From assembly GCA_965652545.1 (NCBI GenBank), contig CBFGWV010000029.1, forward strand, positions 1-30,034: DNA of 30,034 bases, written 5' to 3'. A program made the translations under genes and the position numbers. Source of the DNA: CBFGWV01 sp965652545 (GTDB lineage: Bacteria > Pseudomonadota > Gammaproteobacteria > Competibacterales > Competibacteraceae). Shown piece by piece: positions 1 through 8,232 of the stretch. How positions within the stretch are numbered: the first letter of the stretch is position 1; each line of letters starts with the position of its first letter. Under the pieces are notes generated by a model. It saw only the letters and a list, made by a program, of their open reading frames with translations, did not search any database and was not told the DNA's origin.

Positions 1-179
1 AGCAGCATGGGGTGGGTGTGCTGGCGGCCGAGGCCTTCACGGTGGGCCGCGATCCAGCCCCCCACGCCGTGCGCATCAACGTGGCGGCGGCGCGTTCGCG
101 CCCCGCGCTGGAGCGCGCCCTGGATACCATCGCCGAACTGGCCGGACAAGGGCATCGCCATGCGCACCACGCCCTCTGA
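1..179 (+). CDS. C-terminus of a probable MocR/PdxR-type PLP-dependent regulator (partial)
   Basis: The reading frame that is open from the left edge and stops with TGA at 177-179 encodes a tail of 58 residues. It runs through GVGVLAAEAFTVG, then HAVRINVAAA, and then a helix starting ALERALDTIAELA. This order (a phrase with small hydrophobic residues and Phe, a short Arg-containing strand, a final Leu-rich helix) is how fold-type I aminotransferase domains end, especially in GntR/MocR-family regulators. Those regulators often sit next to the amine or amino-acid genes they control. Here the stop overlaps the start of the FAD oxidoreductase by 20 bases, which suggests cotranscription. The N-terminal DNA-binding part lies outside the window, so a plain aminotransferase is equally possible. 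Confidence 0.55.
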   Translation, partial: QHGVGVLAAEAFTVGRDPAPHAVRINVAAARSRPALERALDTIAELAGQGHRHAHHAL

Positions 180-1416
180 GACCGGTGTCGCCGTCGTTGG
201 CGGCGGGGTGGTGGGCCTTGCCACCGCGCTGACGCTCGCGGCGGCCGGGCACGAGGTGGCGGTCGTCGACTTGCCGCTCATGACGGTGCCTGCATCCGCG
301 GGTAATGCCGCGACGCTGGCGGACTACGGCTGCGTCCCCCTGGGCAACCCCGACACCTTGCGCAAACTGCCGGCCTTGTTGAGCGCGGCCGACAGCCCGT
401 TCGCGCTGCGCCTGACTGCGCTGCCGGGCAGTTTGCCGTGGCTACTGCGCTTTCTCCTGGCCGCCCGCGATTCGCGCGCGACGCGGGGTGCGACGGCGCT
501 GGCCTCCCTGCTGGTCGAGGCCATACCCGCGTGGCGGGCATTGGCCGAGGAGACCGGGACGGACGATCTGCTGCGTGCCGGGGGCTGCTTGTACGTGCCG
601 GTAAAACCGGCCGGCCGGCTGGAGGCCGGCTGGGACTGGCGGATCCGCGAACGCCTGGGCGTCGCCCAGCAACGTGTCTCGGCCGAGGAGATGGCCAGGC
701 TGGAGCCCTCGTTGCCGGCCATGCCGGCCGGGGGCGTGTTCTTCCCCAATGCCATGTACCTGACCGACCCCGGCGAGCTTATCGCGCGGCTGCGCGCCAC
801 CGCCGTCCGCCGTGGGGTGCGCTTCGAGGCGGTCCGCGTGCGCGGCCTGTCGCTGCGCGAGGGCGGTGTGACGCTGGACGATGGACAGGGCTGGCGGCTG
901 CATGCCCGCCACGCGGTCATCGCCGCCGGCGCCTGGTCGCGGGCGCTGGCCCAGGCCTGCGGCGATCGCGTGCCCTTGACCGCTGAACGCGGTTATCACG
1001 TGGAGTTCAGCGAGGGTGCGCCCGCGCTGCGCCGGCCGGTGTGCGCAATGGAGCTGGGCTTGTACGCCACCCCGTTGCGCGGGCGCTTGCGCATTGCCGG
1101 CACGGTGGAGTTCGCCGGCATGGGTACGACCCCCACGCGTAGCCGCCTGGACAACCTCGTTCGAGGCGCCCGGCGGTTGTTTCCCGCCCTGGGGCCGGTA
1201 ACCGGGGAGTGGCTGGGCTTGCGCCCCTCGCTACCTGACTCGCTGCCGGTGATCGGCCCAGCCTCCGCCGGGCGGCAAGTCAGTTACGCCTTCGGTCACG
1301 GTCACTTGGGGCTGACCCTGGCCGCGGTGACCGCCCGTCGGGTGGCGGCGTTGATCGACGGGCACCCGTCGGCCGCGGCCCTGGCGCCGTTTTCGGCCCG
1401 CCGGTTCGGCGGTTGA
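160..1416 (+). CDS. FAD-dependent amine/D-amino-acid oxidoreductase, DadA-like (DAO family)
   Basis: This 418-residue protein begins with an FAD-binding Rossmann strand (VAVVGGGVVGLATA, about residues 10-23) and ends with the usual second nucleotide-contact segment (GHGHLGLTLA near residue 385). In between lies the substrate domain of the DAO superfamily. Length and order fit the small subunit of D-amino-acid dehydrogenase (DadA). Such enzymes oxidise an amine or amino acid to an imine and pass electrons to a quinone or oxygen. The ATG at 160 is preferred because it follows ACAAGGG at a good distance and gives a normal N-terminus; the open frame upstream belongs to the overlapping regulator gene. 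eutBC follows 12 bases later, so the substrate may be an amino alcohol or a related amine. That last point is inference from position. Confidence 0.8.
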   Translation: MRTTPSETGVAVVGGGVVGLATALTLAAAGHEVAVVDLPLMTVPASAGNAATLADYGCVPLGNPDTLRKLPALLSAADSPFALRLTALPGSLPWLLRFLLAARDSRATRGATALASLLVEAIPAWRALAEETGTDDLLRAGGCLYVPVKPAGRLEAGWDWRIRERLGVAQQRVSAEEMARLEPSLPAMPAGGVFFPNAMYLTDPGELIARLRATAVRRGVRFEAVRVRGLSLREGGVTLDDGQGWRLHARHAVIAAGAWSRALAQACGDRVPLTAERGYHVEFSEGAPALRRPVCAMELGLYATPLRGRLRIAGTVEFAGMGTTPTRSRLDNLVRGARRLFPALGPVTGEWLGLRPSLPDSLPVIGPASAGRQVSYAFGHGHLGLTLAAVTARRVAALIDGHPSAAALAPFSARRFGG

Positions 1417-1428
1417 GGGAGACCGTTC

Positions 1429-2832
1429 ATGGCCTACACGACCCTGCTGCACGGTACCCAGTGGCGATTTGCGGACCTGCGCACACTGCTGGCCAAGGCC
1501 TCGCCGACGCGTTCAGGCGATGAGCTGGCCGCGGTCGCCGCCGCCTCGCCCATCGAGCGTGCCGCCGCGCAGTTCGCCCTGGCCGATGTGCCCCTGACCG
1601 ACTTCCTCAGCGCCACGTTCATCCCCTATGAGATCGACGAGGTGACGCGATTGATCGTGGACAGCCATGATGCGATCGCCTTCGCGCCGGTCTCGGCGCT
1701 CACTGTCGGCGGTCTGCGCGACTGGCTGCTGTCCGAGGCGGCCGACGGCGAACGCCTGGCGGCCCTGGCCGCGGGACTGACCCCGGAGATGGTCGCCGCG
1801 GTGTCCAAGATCATGCGCTTGCAGGACCTGGTCAGCGTGGCGTCCAAGTGCCGCGTGGTGACCGCGTTTCGCACCACCCTCGGGTTGCCCGGCCGCCTGG
1901 CCAGCCGGCTGCAGCCCAATCACCCCACCGACGATGGCCGCGGGATCGCCATCAGCCTGCTGGATGGCTTGCTGATGGGGGCGGGCGATGCCGTGGTGGG
2001 TGTGAACCCGGCCACCGATTCGGTAGCGGAGTACCGCCGCACCACCGAGTTGCTCGACGAGGTGCGCCAGCGTCTGGACTTGCCGGTGCAGACCTGTTGT
2101 CTCGGGCACGTCACCACCGCCTTGCAGGCCATGGCCGGCGGAGCTCCGGTGGACCTGGTGTTCCAGTCCATTGCCGGGAGCGAGAAGGCCAATCGCGGGT
2201 TCGGTGTCGATCTGGCCGTGCTGGATGAGGCTGCCGTGGCGGCGGCCGAGCTGCACCGTGGCACGGTCGGGGACCACGCCATGTACTTCGAAACCGGCCA
2301 GGGCAGCGCCTTGTCCGCCGATGCCCATTTCGGACTGGACCAGCAGACCGTCGAAACCCGCGCCTACGCGGTGGCGCGCCGTTACCGGCCGCTGCTGGTG
2401 AACACGGTGGTCGGCTTCATCGGCCCGGAGTACCTGTTCGATGGCAAGCAGATCATCCGCGCCGGGCTGGAGGATCATTTCTGCGGCAAGCTGCTCGGTC
2501 TGCCCATGGGCGTGGACGTCTGCTACACCAACCACGCCGATGCCGACCAGGACGATATGGACGTTCTGCTGACGGTCCTGGCCAGTGCCGGTGTGAGCTT
2601 CGTCATCACCGTGCCCGGTGCGGACGACGTCATGCTCAATTACCAGAGCCTGTCGTTCCACGATCTGCAATACGTCCGAGCCCTCACCGGCCGTCGCCCC
2701 GCACCGGAGTTCGACGCCTGGTTGCAGGCCCATGGCATGACCGACGCCGCCGGCCGGCTGCTGTCGGCGCCACCGGCGGTGTTCACCCCGTTGTTGGCCG
2801 ACCTGTCCGCCGCCGCGGGAGCGCCGCTATGA
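1429..2832 (+). CDS. eutB: Ethanolamine ammonia-lyase, large subunit
   Basis: The protein has 467 residues (E. coli EutB has 453) and carries the catalytic TIM barrel of the adenosylcobalamin-dependent lyase. This enzyme converts ethanolamine to acetaldehyde and ammonia. Residues matching the known substrate contacts are in place: Arg160 (ASRLQPNHP), Asn193 (GVNPATDS), Glu288 (MYFETGQGS) and Asp363 (GVDVCYTNHADADQDD). These fall within one residue of the E. coli numbering as I remember it. The ATG follows GAGGGAG with a 7-base spacer. The gene overlaps eutC by four bases (ATGA), the usual translational coupling of the two subunits. No microcompartment shell gene, EutA reactivase or acetaldehyde dehydrogenase is visible nearby. 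Confidence 0.97.
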   Translation: MAYTTLLHGTQWRFADLRTLLAKASPTRSGDELAAVAAASPIERAAAQFALADVPLTDFLSATFIPYEIDEVTRLIVDSHDAIAFAPVSALTVGGLRDWLLSEAADGERLAALAAGLTPEMVAAVSKIMRLQDLVSVASKCRVVTAFRTTLGLPGRLASRLQPNHPTDDGRGIAISLLDGLLMGAGDAVVGVNPATDSVAEYRRTTELLDEVRQRLDLPVQTCCLGHVTTALQAMAGGAPVDLVFQSIAGSEKANRGFGVDLAVLDEAAVAAAELHRGTVGDHAMYFETGQGSALSADAHFGLDQQTVETRAYAVARRYRPLLVNTVVGFIGPEYLFDGKQIIRAGLEDHFCGKLLGLPMGVDVCYTNHADADQDDMDVLLTVLASAGVSFVITVPGADDVMLNYQSLSFHDLQYVRALTGRRPAPEFDAWLQAHGMTDAAGRLLSAPPAVFTPLLADLSAAAGAPL

Positions 2833-3647
2833 AGAGCCGGGTCAGCCCCCACAGCGGCGTGCTGCCGGCGGATGATCCGCTGCTGGCCTTGAAGCCTTTC
2901 ACGCAGGCACGCATCGCCCTGGGCCGCGCTGGCGTCGCGCTGCCCACACGGGCGCATCTGGCCTTCCAGGCGGATCACGCCCGGGCGCGCGAGGCGGTGT
3001 GGTCGCCGCTGGACGATCAGGCGCTCACCCTTGCCCTGGTGCAGCGCGGCTTCGACACCTTGACGGTCGCCAGCCGCGCGGCTGATCGCAGCCAATATCT
3101 GCGGCGGCCGGATTTGGGCCGCCAACTGGCCGACGGCCAGGGCGAGCGGCTGGCCACGCTGCGCTGCCGCTCCAGCATCGCACTGGTCGTCGCCGACGGT
3201 TTGTCGGCCGAGGCGGTGCGGCTCAATGCCTTGCCGGTCACCGATGCGCTGCGTAGCCACCTCTACCGCGACGGCATACGGCTGGATACCGCCGTGGTCG
3301 CACGCCAGGGGCGGGTGGCCATCGGCGACCCCATCGGTGAGGCGTTGGTGCTGGATGTCGTGGTGGTGCTCATCGGTGAGCGTCCCGGCCTGTCGGCGGC
3401 GGACTCCTTGGGCGCTTACATCAGTTGGAAGCCGCGCAGCGGTATGGCGGATTCACAACGCAACTGTGTTTCGAACATTCGCGCCGGGGGGCTTGCCCCC
3501 GAAGCCGCGGCGAGCAAGATCGCCTGGCTTGTGCGCGAATCGATGCACCGCAGAGTTTCGGGCATCGCGCTCAAGGACGGCTCCGCAGGCGGACTGAACA
3601 TTGATAACGACAAGCCCGCCATCGAGCGCCCGACCCCGGAGGGGTAG
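2829..3647 (+). CDS. eutC: Ethanolamine ammonia-lyase, small subunit
   Basis: This 272-residue small subunit forms, with EutB, the site that holds adenosylcobalamin. The conserved C-terminal half is easy to recognise: VVVVLIGERPGLSAADSLG (about residues 178-196), YISWKPRSGMADSQRN and CVSNIRAGGL, followed by a helix ending in a glycine-rich turn. The start is the ATG of the ATGA overlap with eutB. Length is slightly below the 295 of E. coli EutC. A short polar tail (about 20 residues after SGIALKD) extends past the normal end. The lyase product acetaldehyde would need an oxidising or reducing enzyme encoded elsewhere. Confidence 0.96.
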   Translation: MKSRVSPHSGVLPADDPLLALKPFTQARIALGRAGVALPTRAHLAFQADHARAREAVWSPLDDQALTLALVQRGFDTLTVASRAADRSQYLRRPDLGRQLADGQGERLATLRCRSSIALVVADGLSAEAVRLNALPVTDALRSHLYRDGIRLDTAVVARQGRVAIGDPIGEALVLDVVVVLIGERPGLSAADSLGAYISWKPRSGMADSQRNCVSNIRAGGLAPEAAASKIAWLVRESMHRRVSGIALKDGSAGGLNIDNDKPAIERPTPEG

Positions 3648-3676
3648 GTGCGCTCACACCAAACGGAGATCGACTC

Positions 3677-4885
3677 ATGACATACCGACAGATACTGCTC
3701 AGCGTCGGCATCGCCTGCCTGCAACTGTTGATGGTGGTGGGGCTGGTCTGGGCCACCCAGCCGCGAACCCAGAACTCGATTGCGCTGAGTACGCGCGCAG
3801 CTTCGGTGTCGGCGCCAGTCGCGCAACCGGTCGTTGTCCCCGCACCTATCGCCGCACCGGCCCCGTCGGTGGCGGCCCTCACCCCGGCACCCGCTCCCCT
3901 GGCGGTCGCCAGGTCGCACCCGTTCACCGTCGTGTCCTGGGGTGGGGAGTACCAGGCGATCCAGCGCGATACCTTATTCCAGCCGTTTATGGCCGAGACC
4001 GGCAAGACACTGGAGGAGATCAACTACGAGGCGGAGCTCAATGCCGCTGCGGTACGCGACAACGTGGCCAAGGGCGAGCCCTGGGACGTCGTCTCGCTGG
4101 AGTACGCCGATGTGCTCAGCGGTTGCCAGCAGGGCTTGCTCGAGCCCATCGACTGGGCGCGGGTCGGCAATACGGCCGATTTCATCCCGGCGGCGGTGGA
4201 GCGCTGTGGGGTCGGCAGCATCGTGTGGGCCTATGTGCTCGCCTACAACCCCAACGCCGTCACCCGCACGCCGGTGTCCTGGGCGGACTTGTGGGCTGTC
4301 GACTCCATCCCTGGCAAGCGTGCTTTGCGCAAATCGGCCAAGCTCAATCTGGAGGTCGCCCTGCTCGCCGATGGGGTGAGCACACGCGATATCTATGCCG
4401 TGCTGGCGACACCGGCCGGGATCGACCGTGCCTTCGCCAAGCTGGAGCAAGTCAAGTCCGATTTGCTGTTCTGGGAGGGAGGGCAACAGCCCTTCGAGTT
4501 GATCGCTGCCGACCAGGTGGTCATGACCGCCGCCTACAACGGCCGGGTGACGGCCGCGCGCAAGGGCGGGCTGCCGGTGGAGACGGTGTGGACGAATATC
4601 GTCTACTCGCTGGACTTCTGGGTGGTGGCGCGCGGCACCCCCAACCTAAATGCAGCGTATGACTTCCTGTCCTACGTCAGCCAGCCACAGCCGCTGGCGC
4701 GCATGGCCGAGCGTATTCCCTACGGCCCGGCCAATCTCAACGCCATACCGCTGGTGGACGCCACGATCACCCCGGAGCTGCCCACGGCACCGGCCAACCT
4801 GCGTTTTGCGCTGCTATCCAGTGCGGAGTTCTGGAACCGCCGTGGACCGGAACTCGAGGCGCGCTTCAGTCAGTGGGCGCAGTAG
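3677..4885 (+). CDS. ABC-type extracellular solute-binding protein (PotD-like) with hydrophobic N-terminus and Ala/Pro linker
   Basis: This 402-residue exported protein starts with a hydrophobic segment (about residues 5-27). A stretch rich in Ala, Pro and Val follows (about 38-76), then a periplasmic-binding-protein fold that begins FTVVSWGGEYQ and continues GEPWDVVSLEYADV. That pattern is typical of the family that binds spermidine, putrescine and related cations. GGAG lies 9 bases before the ATG at 3677. No permease or ATPase gene follows; the next gene is convergent 12 bases away. The long linker suggests the binding domain is tethered to the inner membrane by an uncleaved anchor, although cleavage after VWA is also possible. 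Being 29 bases from eutC it may recognise ethanolamine or another amine, but no residue proves the ligand. Confidence 0.8.
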   Translation: MTYRQILLSVGIACLQLLMVVGLVWATQPRTQNSIALSTRAASVSAPVAQPVVVPAPIAAPAPSVAALTPAPAPLAVARSHPFTVVSWGGEYQAIQRDTLFQPFMAETGKTLEEINYEAELNAAAVRDNVAKGEPWDVVSLEYADVLSGCQQGLLEPIDWARVGNTADFIPAAVERCGVGSIVWAYVLAYNPNAVTRTPVSWADLWAVDSIPGKRALRKSAKLNLEVALLADGVSTRDIYAVLATPAGIDRAFAKLEQVKSDLLFWEGGQQPFELIAADQVVMTAAYNGRVTAARKGGLPVETVWTNIVYSLDFWVVARGTPNLNAAYDFLSYVSQPQPLARMAERIPYGPANLNAIPLVDATITPELPTAPANLRFALLSSAEFWNRRGPELEARFSQWAQ

Positions 4886-4897
4886 TGTGAACCCGTG

Positions 4898-5560
4898 TCA
4901 TCGCCCGCCCAATTGCTGGCGGGCGGCGGCACGGAACTCATCGGCCCGCCAGTCGTCGGGAATCTCCGCGGCCAGGGCCTCGATGGCGTCATCCAGCCCC
5001 AAGTCGCGGGCCAGCACCTCGCCGCAGACCAGGCCGGCGATTGGGCCCAGGTACTCCGCCAGCATGGTTTCCAGCGCCTCGGCATGCGCGGACGCATCGC
5101 CGCCGAGTGCCGCCGGCGGGGGGCTCCCCCGATTGGGTGTCGGGGCGGGTGTCCGCGCCGGTGTCGGTGTGGGCACCGGCGCGGCCGAAGCAGTGGGCTT
5201 GGGCCTGGCGGTCGGTTCCGCCATGCCGTCGGATGCACCGGCGCTGGGCAGCGGCGTTCCCGGGGTGCTCAGGTAGCGCAGCAGCTCCGCGGTCGGCGGC
5301 AGCGGGACGCGGATGCTGGGCGTCACCCCCGGGCGGAAACTCATTCGCGCCTTGCCGATCTCGCGTATCAAGGGCAGCGCGTCCAGACCGCGTTTCGAGC
5401 GGAAGAACACGAACGCGATCTGCCCGTCGACGAGATTGATTTGCGCCATCCGGTTGTCGGCCGAGAACAGCATCACCGCCCCAGTCTGGCCTTCTTTCGT
5501 CAGCCGCTGCAGCTCGGTCATCAATGTGGCGTAGTCGAGCAATTGGCCGTTGTCGGGCAC
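4898..5560 (-). CDS. DUF4388/PATAN-like protein with Pro-Thr linker and C-terminal helical domain
   Basis: This 220-residue cytoplasmic protein is read from a GTG at 5560, chosen because GGAGGA lies 6 bases upstream (a TTG one codon earlier is too close). The N-terminal third (residues 1-80: LQRLTKEGQTGAVMLFS, INLVDGQIAFVFF, then a helix and a short strand) looks like a DUF4388/PATAN fold, a regulatory module found with response regulators and gliding or pilus systems. A Pro/Thr/Ala linker covers about 95-140. The end (LETMLAEYLGPIAGLV, then DDAIEALAAEIPD) resembles a helical domain that I recall at C-termini of kinases and cyclases in sulfur gammaproteobacteria. It is probably the last gene of the HAMP/binding-protein operon, 54 bases after the previous stop. 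No catalytic domain is seen. Confidence 0.6.
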   Translation of the reverse strand: MPDNGQLLDYATLMTELQRLTKEGQTGAVMLFSADNRMAQINLVDGQIAFVFFRSKRGLDALPLIREIGKARMSFRPGVTPSIRVPLPPTAELLRYLSTPGTPLPSAGASDGMAEPTARPKPTASAAPVPTPTPARTPAPTPNRGSPPPAALGGDASAHAEALETMLAEYLGPIAGLVCGEVLARDLGLDDAIEALAAEIPDDWRADEFRAAARQQLGGR

Positions 5561-5614
5561 CAAGCTTCCTCCAGCGAGTCGCGGGCGTTGGGGTGCATCC
5601 GTCCACGCCTCGTC

Positions 5615-6352
5615 TTATCGATACTTGACGAAAATCCGCTCCTGGGTGCCGTCGGCACGAATCTCGGCCAGCACAGCATTCAGGCGTTCGATGACTTCGT
5701 CGGGCACAGACTTGTTGAACGCGACGCCCATCACCTTGGTTTCGATGTGGTAGACCGGTCGGATGCCGGTGATACCCTCCTCCTTAGCATAGTGAAAGCC
5801 CAACAATTCGCCTGTCGGCCAAAGGTCTATGCGCCCGCGGTCCAGCTTTAATACGTTGAGCTTATCTTTGCTGACCAGATCCAGCTTGAAATGTTGCTCC
5901 ATCAGCAGCGTGGCCATGGCGGATTGCCGATAGCCGCCGACCCGGTACAGGCGCGCTGCGTTCATGGAGTCGATGTTCAGGTTGCTGTCCTCGCGCGCGA
6001 AGAAGACATAGCGGTTCTCCACCAGTGGAAAAACCCACTTGAACAAGTCCTTACGCGAGTCGAGCATGGTCGTGGAGAACACGCCATAGTCAGCCGTTTC
6101 CAGCGCCAGGTCGTAGGCCCGCTTCCAGGACATGAGCTCCATGGTGTAAGCGTAGCCTGCGCGCTTCATCATCTCGTGCACCGTCTCGGTGGACACGCCG
6201 GTGATGGTGGGTTGGCCGCTGGCATCGGCTGGCCCGCTGAGGTTGAACGGCGGGTATTCCTCGGTGACCAGCTTGAGGGTTTGTTGAGCCTGCGCGGCCA
6301 GTGGGGCAAGCAGCGCACCGAAAATGATCAAGGCGTGGACGAGTCGGTTCAT
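5615..6352 (-). CDS. Periplasmic solute-binding protein, family 3 (second tandem copy)
   Basis: The protein has 245 residues. A signal peptide (about 1-22, cleavage near AQAQ) is followed by a family-3 binding-protein domain that opens with LKLVTEEYPPFN, as in amino-acid receptors. The ATG at 6352 is preferred over upstream in-frame starts because it follows GAGGG by 7 bases and directly begins the signal peptide. It aligns without large gaps to the neighbour at 6420-7151, and more than half of the residues are identical by eye, so the pair arose by tandem duplication. No ABC permease or ATPase accompanies it. With the HAMP receptor upstream in the same operon, a sensing role rather than uptake is plausible. 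The ligand is unknown. Confidence 0.8.
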   Translation of the reverse strand: MNRLVHALIIFGALLAPLAAQAQQTLKLVTEEYPPFNLSGPADASGQPTITGVSTETVHEMMKRAGYAYTMELMSWKRAYDLALETADYGVFSTTMLDSRKDLFKWVFPLVENRYVFFAREDSNLNIDSMNAARLYRVGGYRQSAMATLLMEQHFKLDLVSKDKLNVLKLDRGRIDLWPTGELLGFHYAKEEGITGIRPVYHIETKVMGVAFNKSVPDEVIERLNAVLAEIRADGTQERIFVKYR

Positions 6353-6419
6353 GACAGTGCCCTCGGGCGGATGGGACAACCCGGTGGCGATGACGCCGCC
6401 GGGCGTTGACGATCCCTCG

Positions 6420-7151
6420 TCAGCGGTATCGTGCCTCAACGGACGCGATGAAGCCGTCTTGGCGCAGTTCGTTCAAAATCGTGTTCAAGCGGTCGATGAT
6501 CTCGGGCGAGGTCGAGGTGTGAAACGCAATCCCCTGGACCTGGCGGCGGATCTCGAACACCGGAGAGATACCGCTGATGCCCGCCTCCTTCATATAATGA
6601 AAGCCCTGCTGTTCGCCGGTGGGCCACAAGTCGATACGCCCACGCTCCAGCTTGAGCATGTTGAGCCGATCGCGGGAGACTAGATCGAGCTTGAAGCCCA
6701 TCTCCTCCAAAAGCAGGGCCATCACATCGTCGCGATAACCGCCGACCCGGTATATCCGGGCGGTATCGATGGAGTCGATGGCCAGGGCACGATCATCACG
6801 GGCGAAGAACACGTAGCGGTTCTCCACCAGCGGTTGCACCCACTTGAACAAGCTCAGGCGCGAGTCGATCATCGCGGTCGAGAACACGCCGTAACCCGGC
6901 TCCTCCTGGGCAAGGCTGTACGCCCTGGACCAGGACATGAGTTCCAGCGTGTACTCGTAACCGGCGCGTTTCATCATCTCGCGCACCACATCGGTGGCGA
7001 TGCCGGTGATGGTCGGCTTACCCGAAGCGTCCGGCGGACCGCTCATGTTCAGCGGCGGGTACTCCTCTGTGACCAGCTTGAGCGCTTGCTGGGCCTGGGC
7101 CGGCAGGATCGCTGCCAGCCACACGATCACGGCGCAAAGCACCTTGTTCAT
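6420..7151 (-). CDS. Periplasmic solute-binding protein, family 3 (first tandem copy)
   Basis: The protein has 243 residues. A signal peptide (MNKVLCAVIVWLAAILPAQA) precedes a family-3 binding-protein fold starting LKLVTEEYPPLNMSG. Shared landmarks with the second copy include ENRYVFFAR, YRVGGYR, FKLDLVS, GRIDLWPTGE and GFHY. The ATG at 7151 follows GGGGACG at 8 bases. An earlier ATG at 7166 touches the upstream stop and would add MGTIT to the front of the signal peptide. The gap to the HAMP gene is only 15 bases, so both are probably cotranscribed. The mature proteins (about 220 residues) are short for transporter receptors, similar to the family-3 proteins used as sensor modules. Confidence 0.8.
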   Translation of the reverse strand: MNKVLCAVIVWLAAILPAQAQQALKLVTEEYPPLNMSGPPDASGKPTITGIATDVVREMMKRAGYEYTLELMSWSRAYSLAQEEPGYGVFSTAMIDSRLSLFKWVQPLVENRYVFFARDDRALAIDSIDTARIYRVGGYRDDVMALLLEEMGFKLDLVSRDRLNMLKLERGRIDLWPTGEQQGFHYMKEAGISGISPVFEIRRQVQGIAFHTSTSPEIIDRLNTILNELRQDGFIASVEARYR

Positions 7152-7166
7152 GGTGATCGTCCCCAT

Positions 7167-7904
7167 TTACGCCTTGGTGCCGCGCAGCCGGTCCATGGCG
7201 ATTCCGAGGCTCACCTGCAAGCGCTGGATGGCCGTCGCCACCAGCCCGATCTCGTCGCGGCGCTGGGTATCGAGCTCGACCCCACCCTCACCGCGGCTGA
7301 TACGTTCGGCGGCCTGGCTCAGACGCAGGATCGGCTGGACCAGCAGGCCATGGAAGACCAGCGACAGCACGATCAGGATGATCAAGTCCAGGGCGAGCAG
7401 AATGATGATCAGGCGGACCATGCTGTCGCGCACTTCGATGTCGATGAATCGCGGCGACATCCACACGTCTACCGTGCCGATGACGTCATTGCGATAGCGG
7501 ATCTCCTGCGTGGTGCGGATGAGCTCGCTGCCGGCGGCACCGGCGTAGGGCCCGGCATTCCACGTAGCATCTCGCTCGTAGCCGGAGAAGGCTTCGTTCT
7601 TGTCCTTTTCGGTGACGACCGCCGCGTAGACGTCGCGATCGAGCATCTCGGACAGCAAGGTGTCGGCCACCAGCTCGGCGTCCAGGTCCCACATCGGCGT
7701 GCTCAGCGTGCTGGCCAGTCGCAGTGCGGCGTTGTTGCCGTCGGCGATCAGGTCGCGACGCAGGTTGTCGCTGGTGGTCTTGACATCGTAGGCGGCGAAC
7801 CCGCCCAGAACGAGGGTGGTGACAAGGATCGTCACGCCGATGATCTTGGCCTGGACGGATGAGAACAGGCTGATGTGTTGCGCGGGAGAACTTTTGGTTG
7901 CCAC
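7167..7904 (-). CDS. Membrane receptor: periplasmic domain between two TM helices plus HAMP, no output domain
   Basis: This 245-residue protein has a first membrane helix at about residues 20-38, a periplasmic domain (40-160) with the STPMWDLD phrase common in single-Cache sensors, a second helix (about 163-188), and a HAMP domain (about 189-241, with the DEIG motif at 217-220). It stops a few residues after HAMP, where a kinase, cyclase or methyl-accepting domain would normally follow. The stop is clean and the next gene starts 15 bases later, so this does not look like a broken gene. The GTG at 7904 is chosen because AAGGA lies 8 bases upstream; an ATG at 7922 is the alternative. It probably signals by pairing with another HAMP protein or by binding a partner. 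Confidence 0.75.
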   Translation of the reverse strand: MATKSSPAQHISLFSSVQAKIIGVTILVTTLVLGGFAAYDVKTTSDNLRRDLIADGNNAALRLASTLSTPMWDLDAELVADTLLSEMLDRDVYAAVVTEKDKNEAFSGYERDATWNAGPYAGAAGSELIRTTQEIRYRNDVIGTVDVWMSPRFIDIEVRDSMVRLIIILLALDLIILIVLSLVFHGLLVQPILRLSQAAERISRGEGGVELDTQRRDEIGLVATAIQRLQVSLGIAMDRLRGTKA

Positions 7905-8232
7905 GTTTATGTTCCTTATCATGAGTGACGTGGACGTAGTCTCTCCATCGTTACGGCGAAGCCGTTCGCCTCGCACGCCGTTCCGATCCCACCGGAGCGA
8001 TACGCTATCGTGCTTTTCTAGCCACGACATAAGTATTTGTGTTTGCGGTGGAATCGCCAATAGCTTGTGCGCAGGCTGCAACACATGTTCACGATCGGGC
8101 ATAAGGCATTGCTGTCAAGGAAAAAGCGTACAGTGCCTCCGCCGACCTCGGCGTATGGCTTACTGTGCAGGCGACAGACGCGGGCTATACTGGGATCACG
8201 CCTGAAAAATCAAAGTGACGGAAGGGACTGCT
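7905..8232. other. Divergent intergenic region with weak promoter-like sites
   Basis: The 328 bases between the HAMP gene and the small exported protein hold no convincing gene. On the plus strand TATACT at 8186-8191 could be a -10 box for the gene at 8233, but no good -35 is seen. On the minus strand TTGGCG followed after 17 bases by AATACT (roughly 8030-8065) could serve the HAMP operon. Neither site is strong. No repeat or stable hairpin stood out. Confidence 0.3.

Noticed and set aside
1513..2733. A 406-codon antisense frame under eutB
   Set aside because: It mirrors the codon bias of eutB, gives low-complexity His/Gly/Gln-rich protein, and has no ribosome site.
1429..3647. Ethanolamine microcompartment locus
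   Set aside because: No shell protein, EutA, EutE or EutG-like gene is present around eutBC in the window.
7167..7904. HAMP gene as a frameshifted chemoreceptor or kinase
   Set aside because: The sequence after its stop is taken up at once by the start of the next gene, with no remnant of an output domain in any frame.
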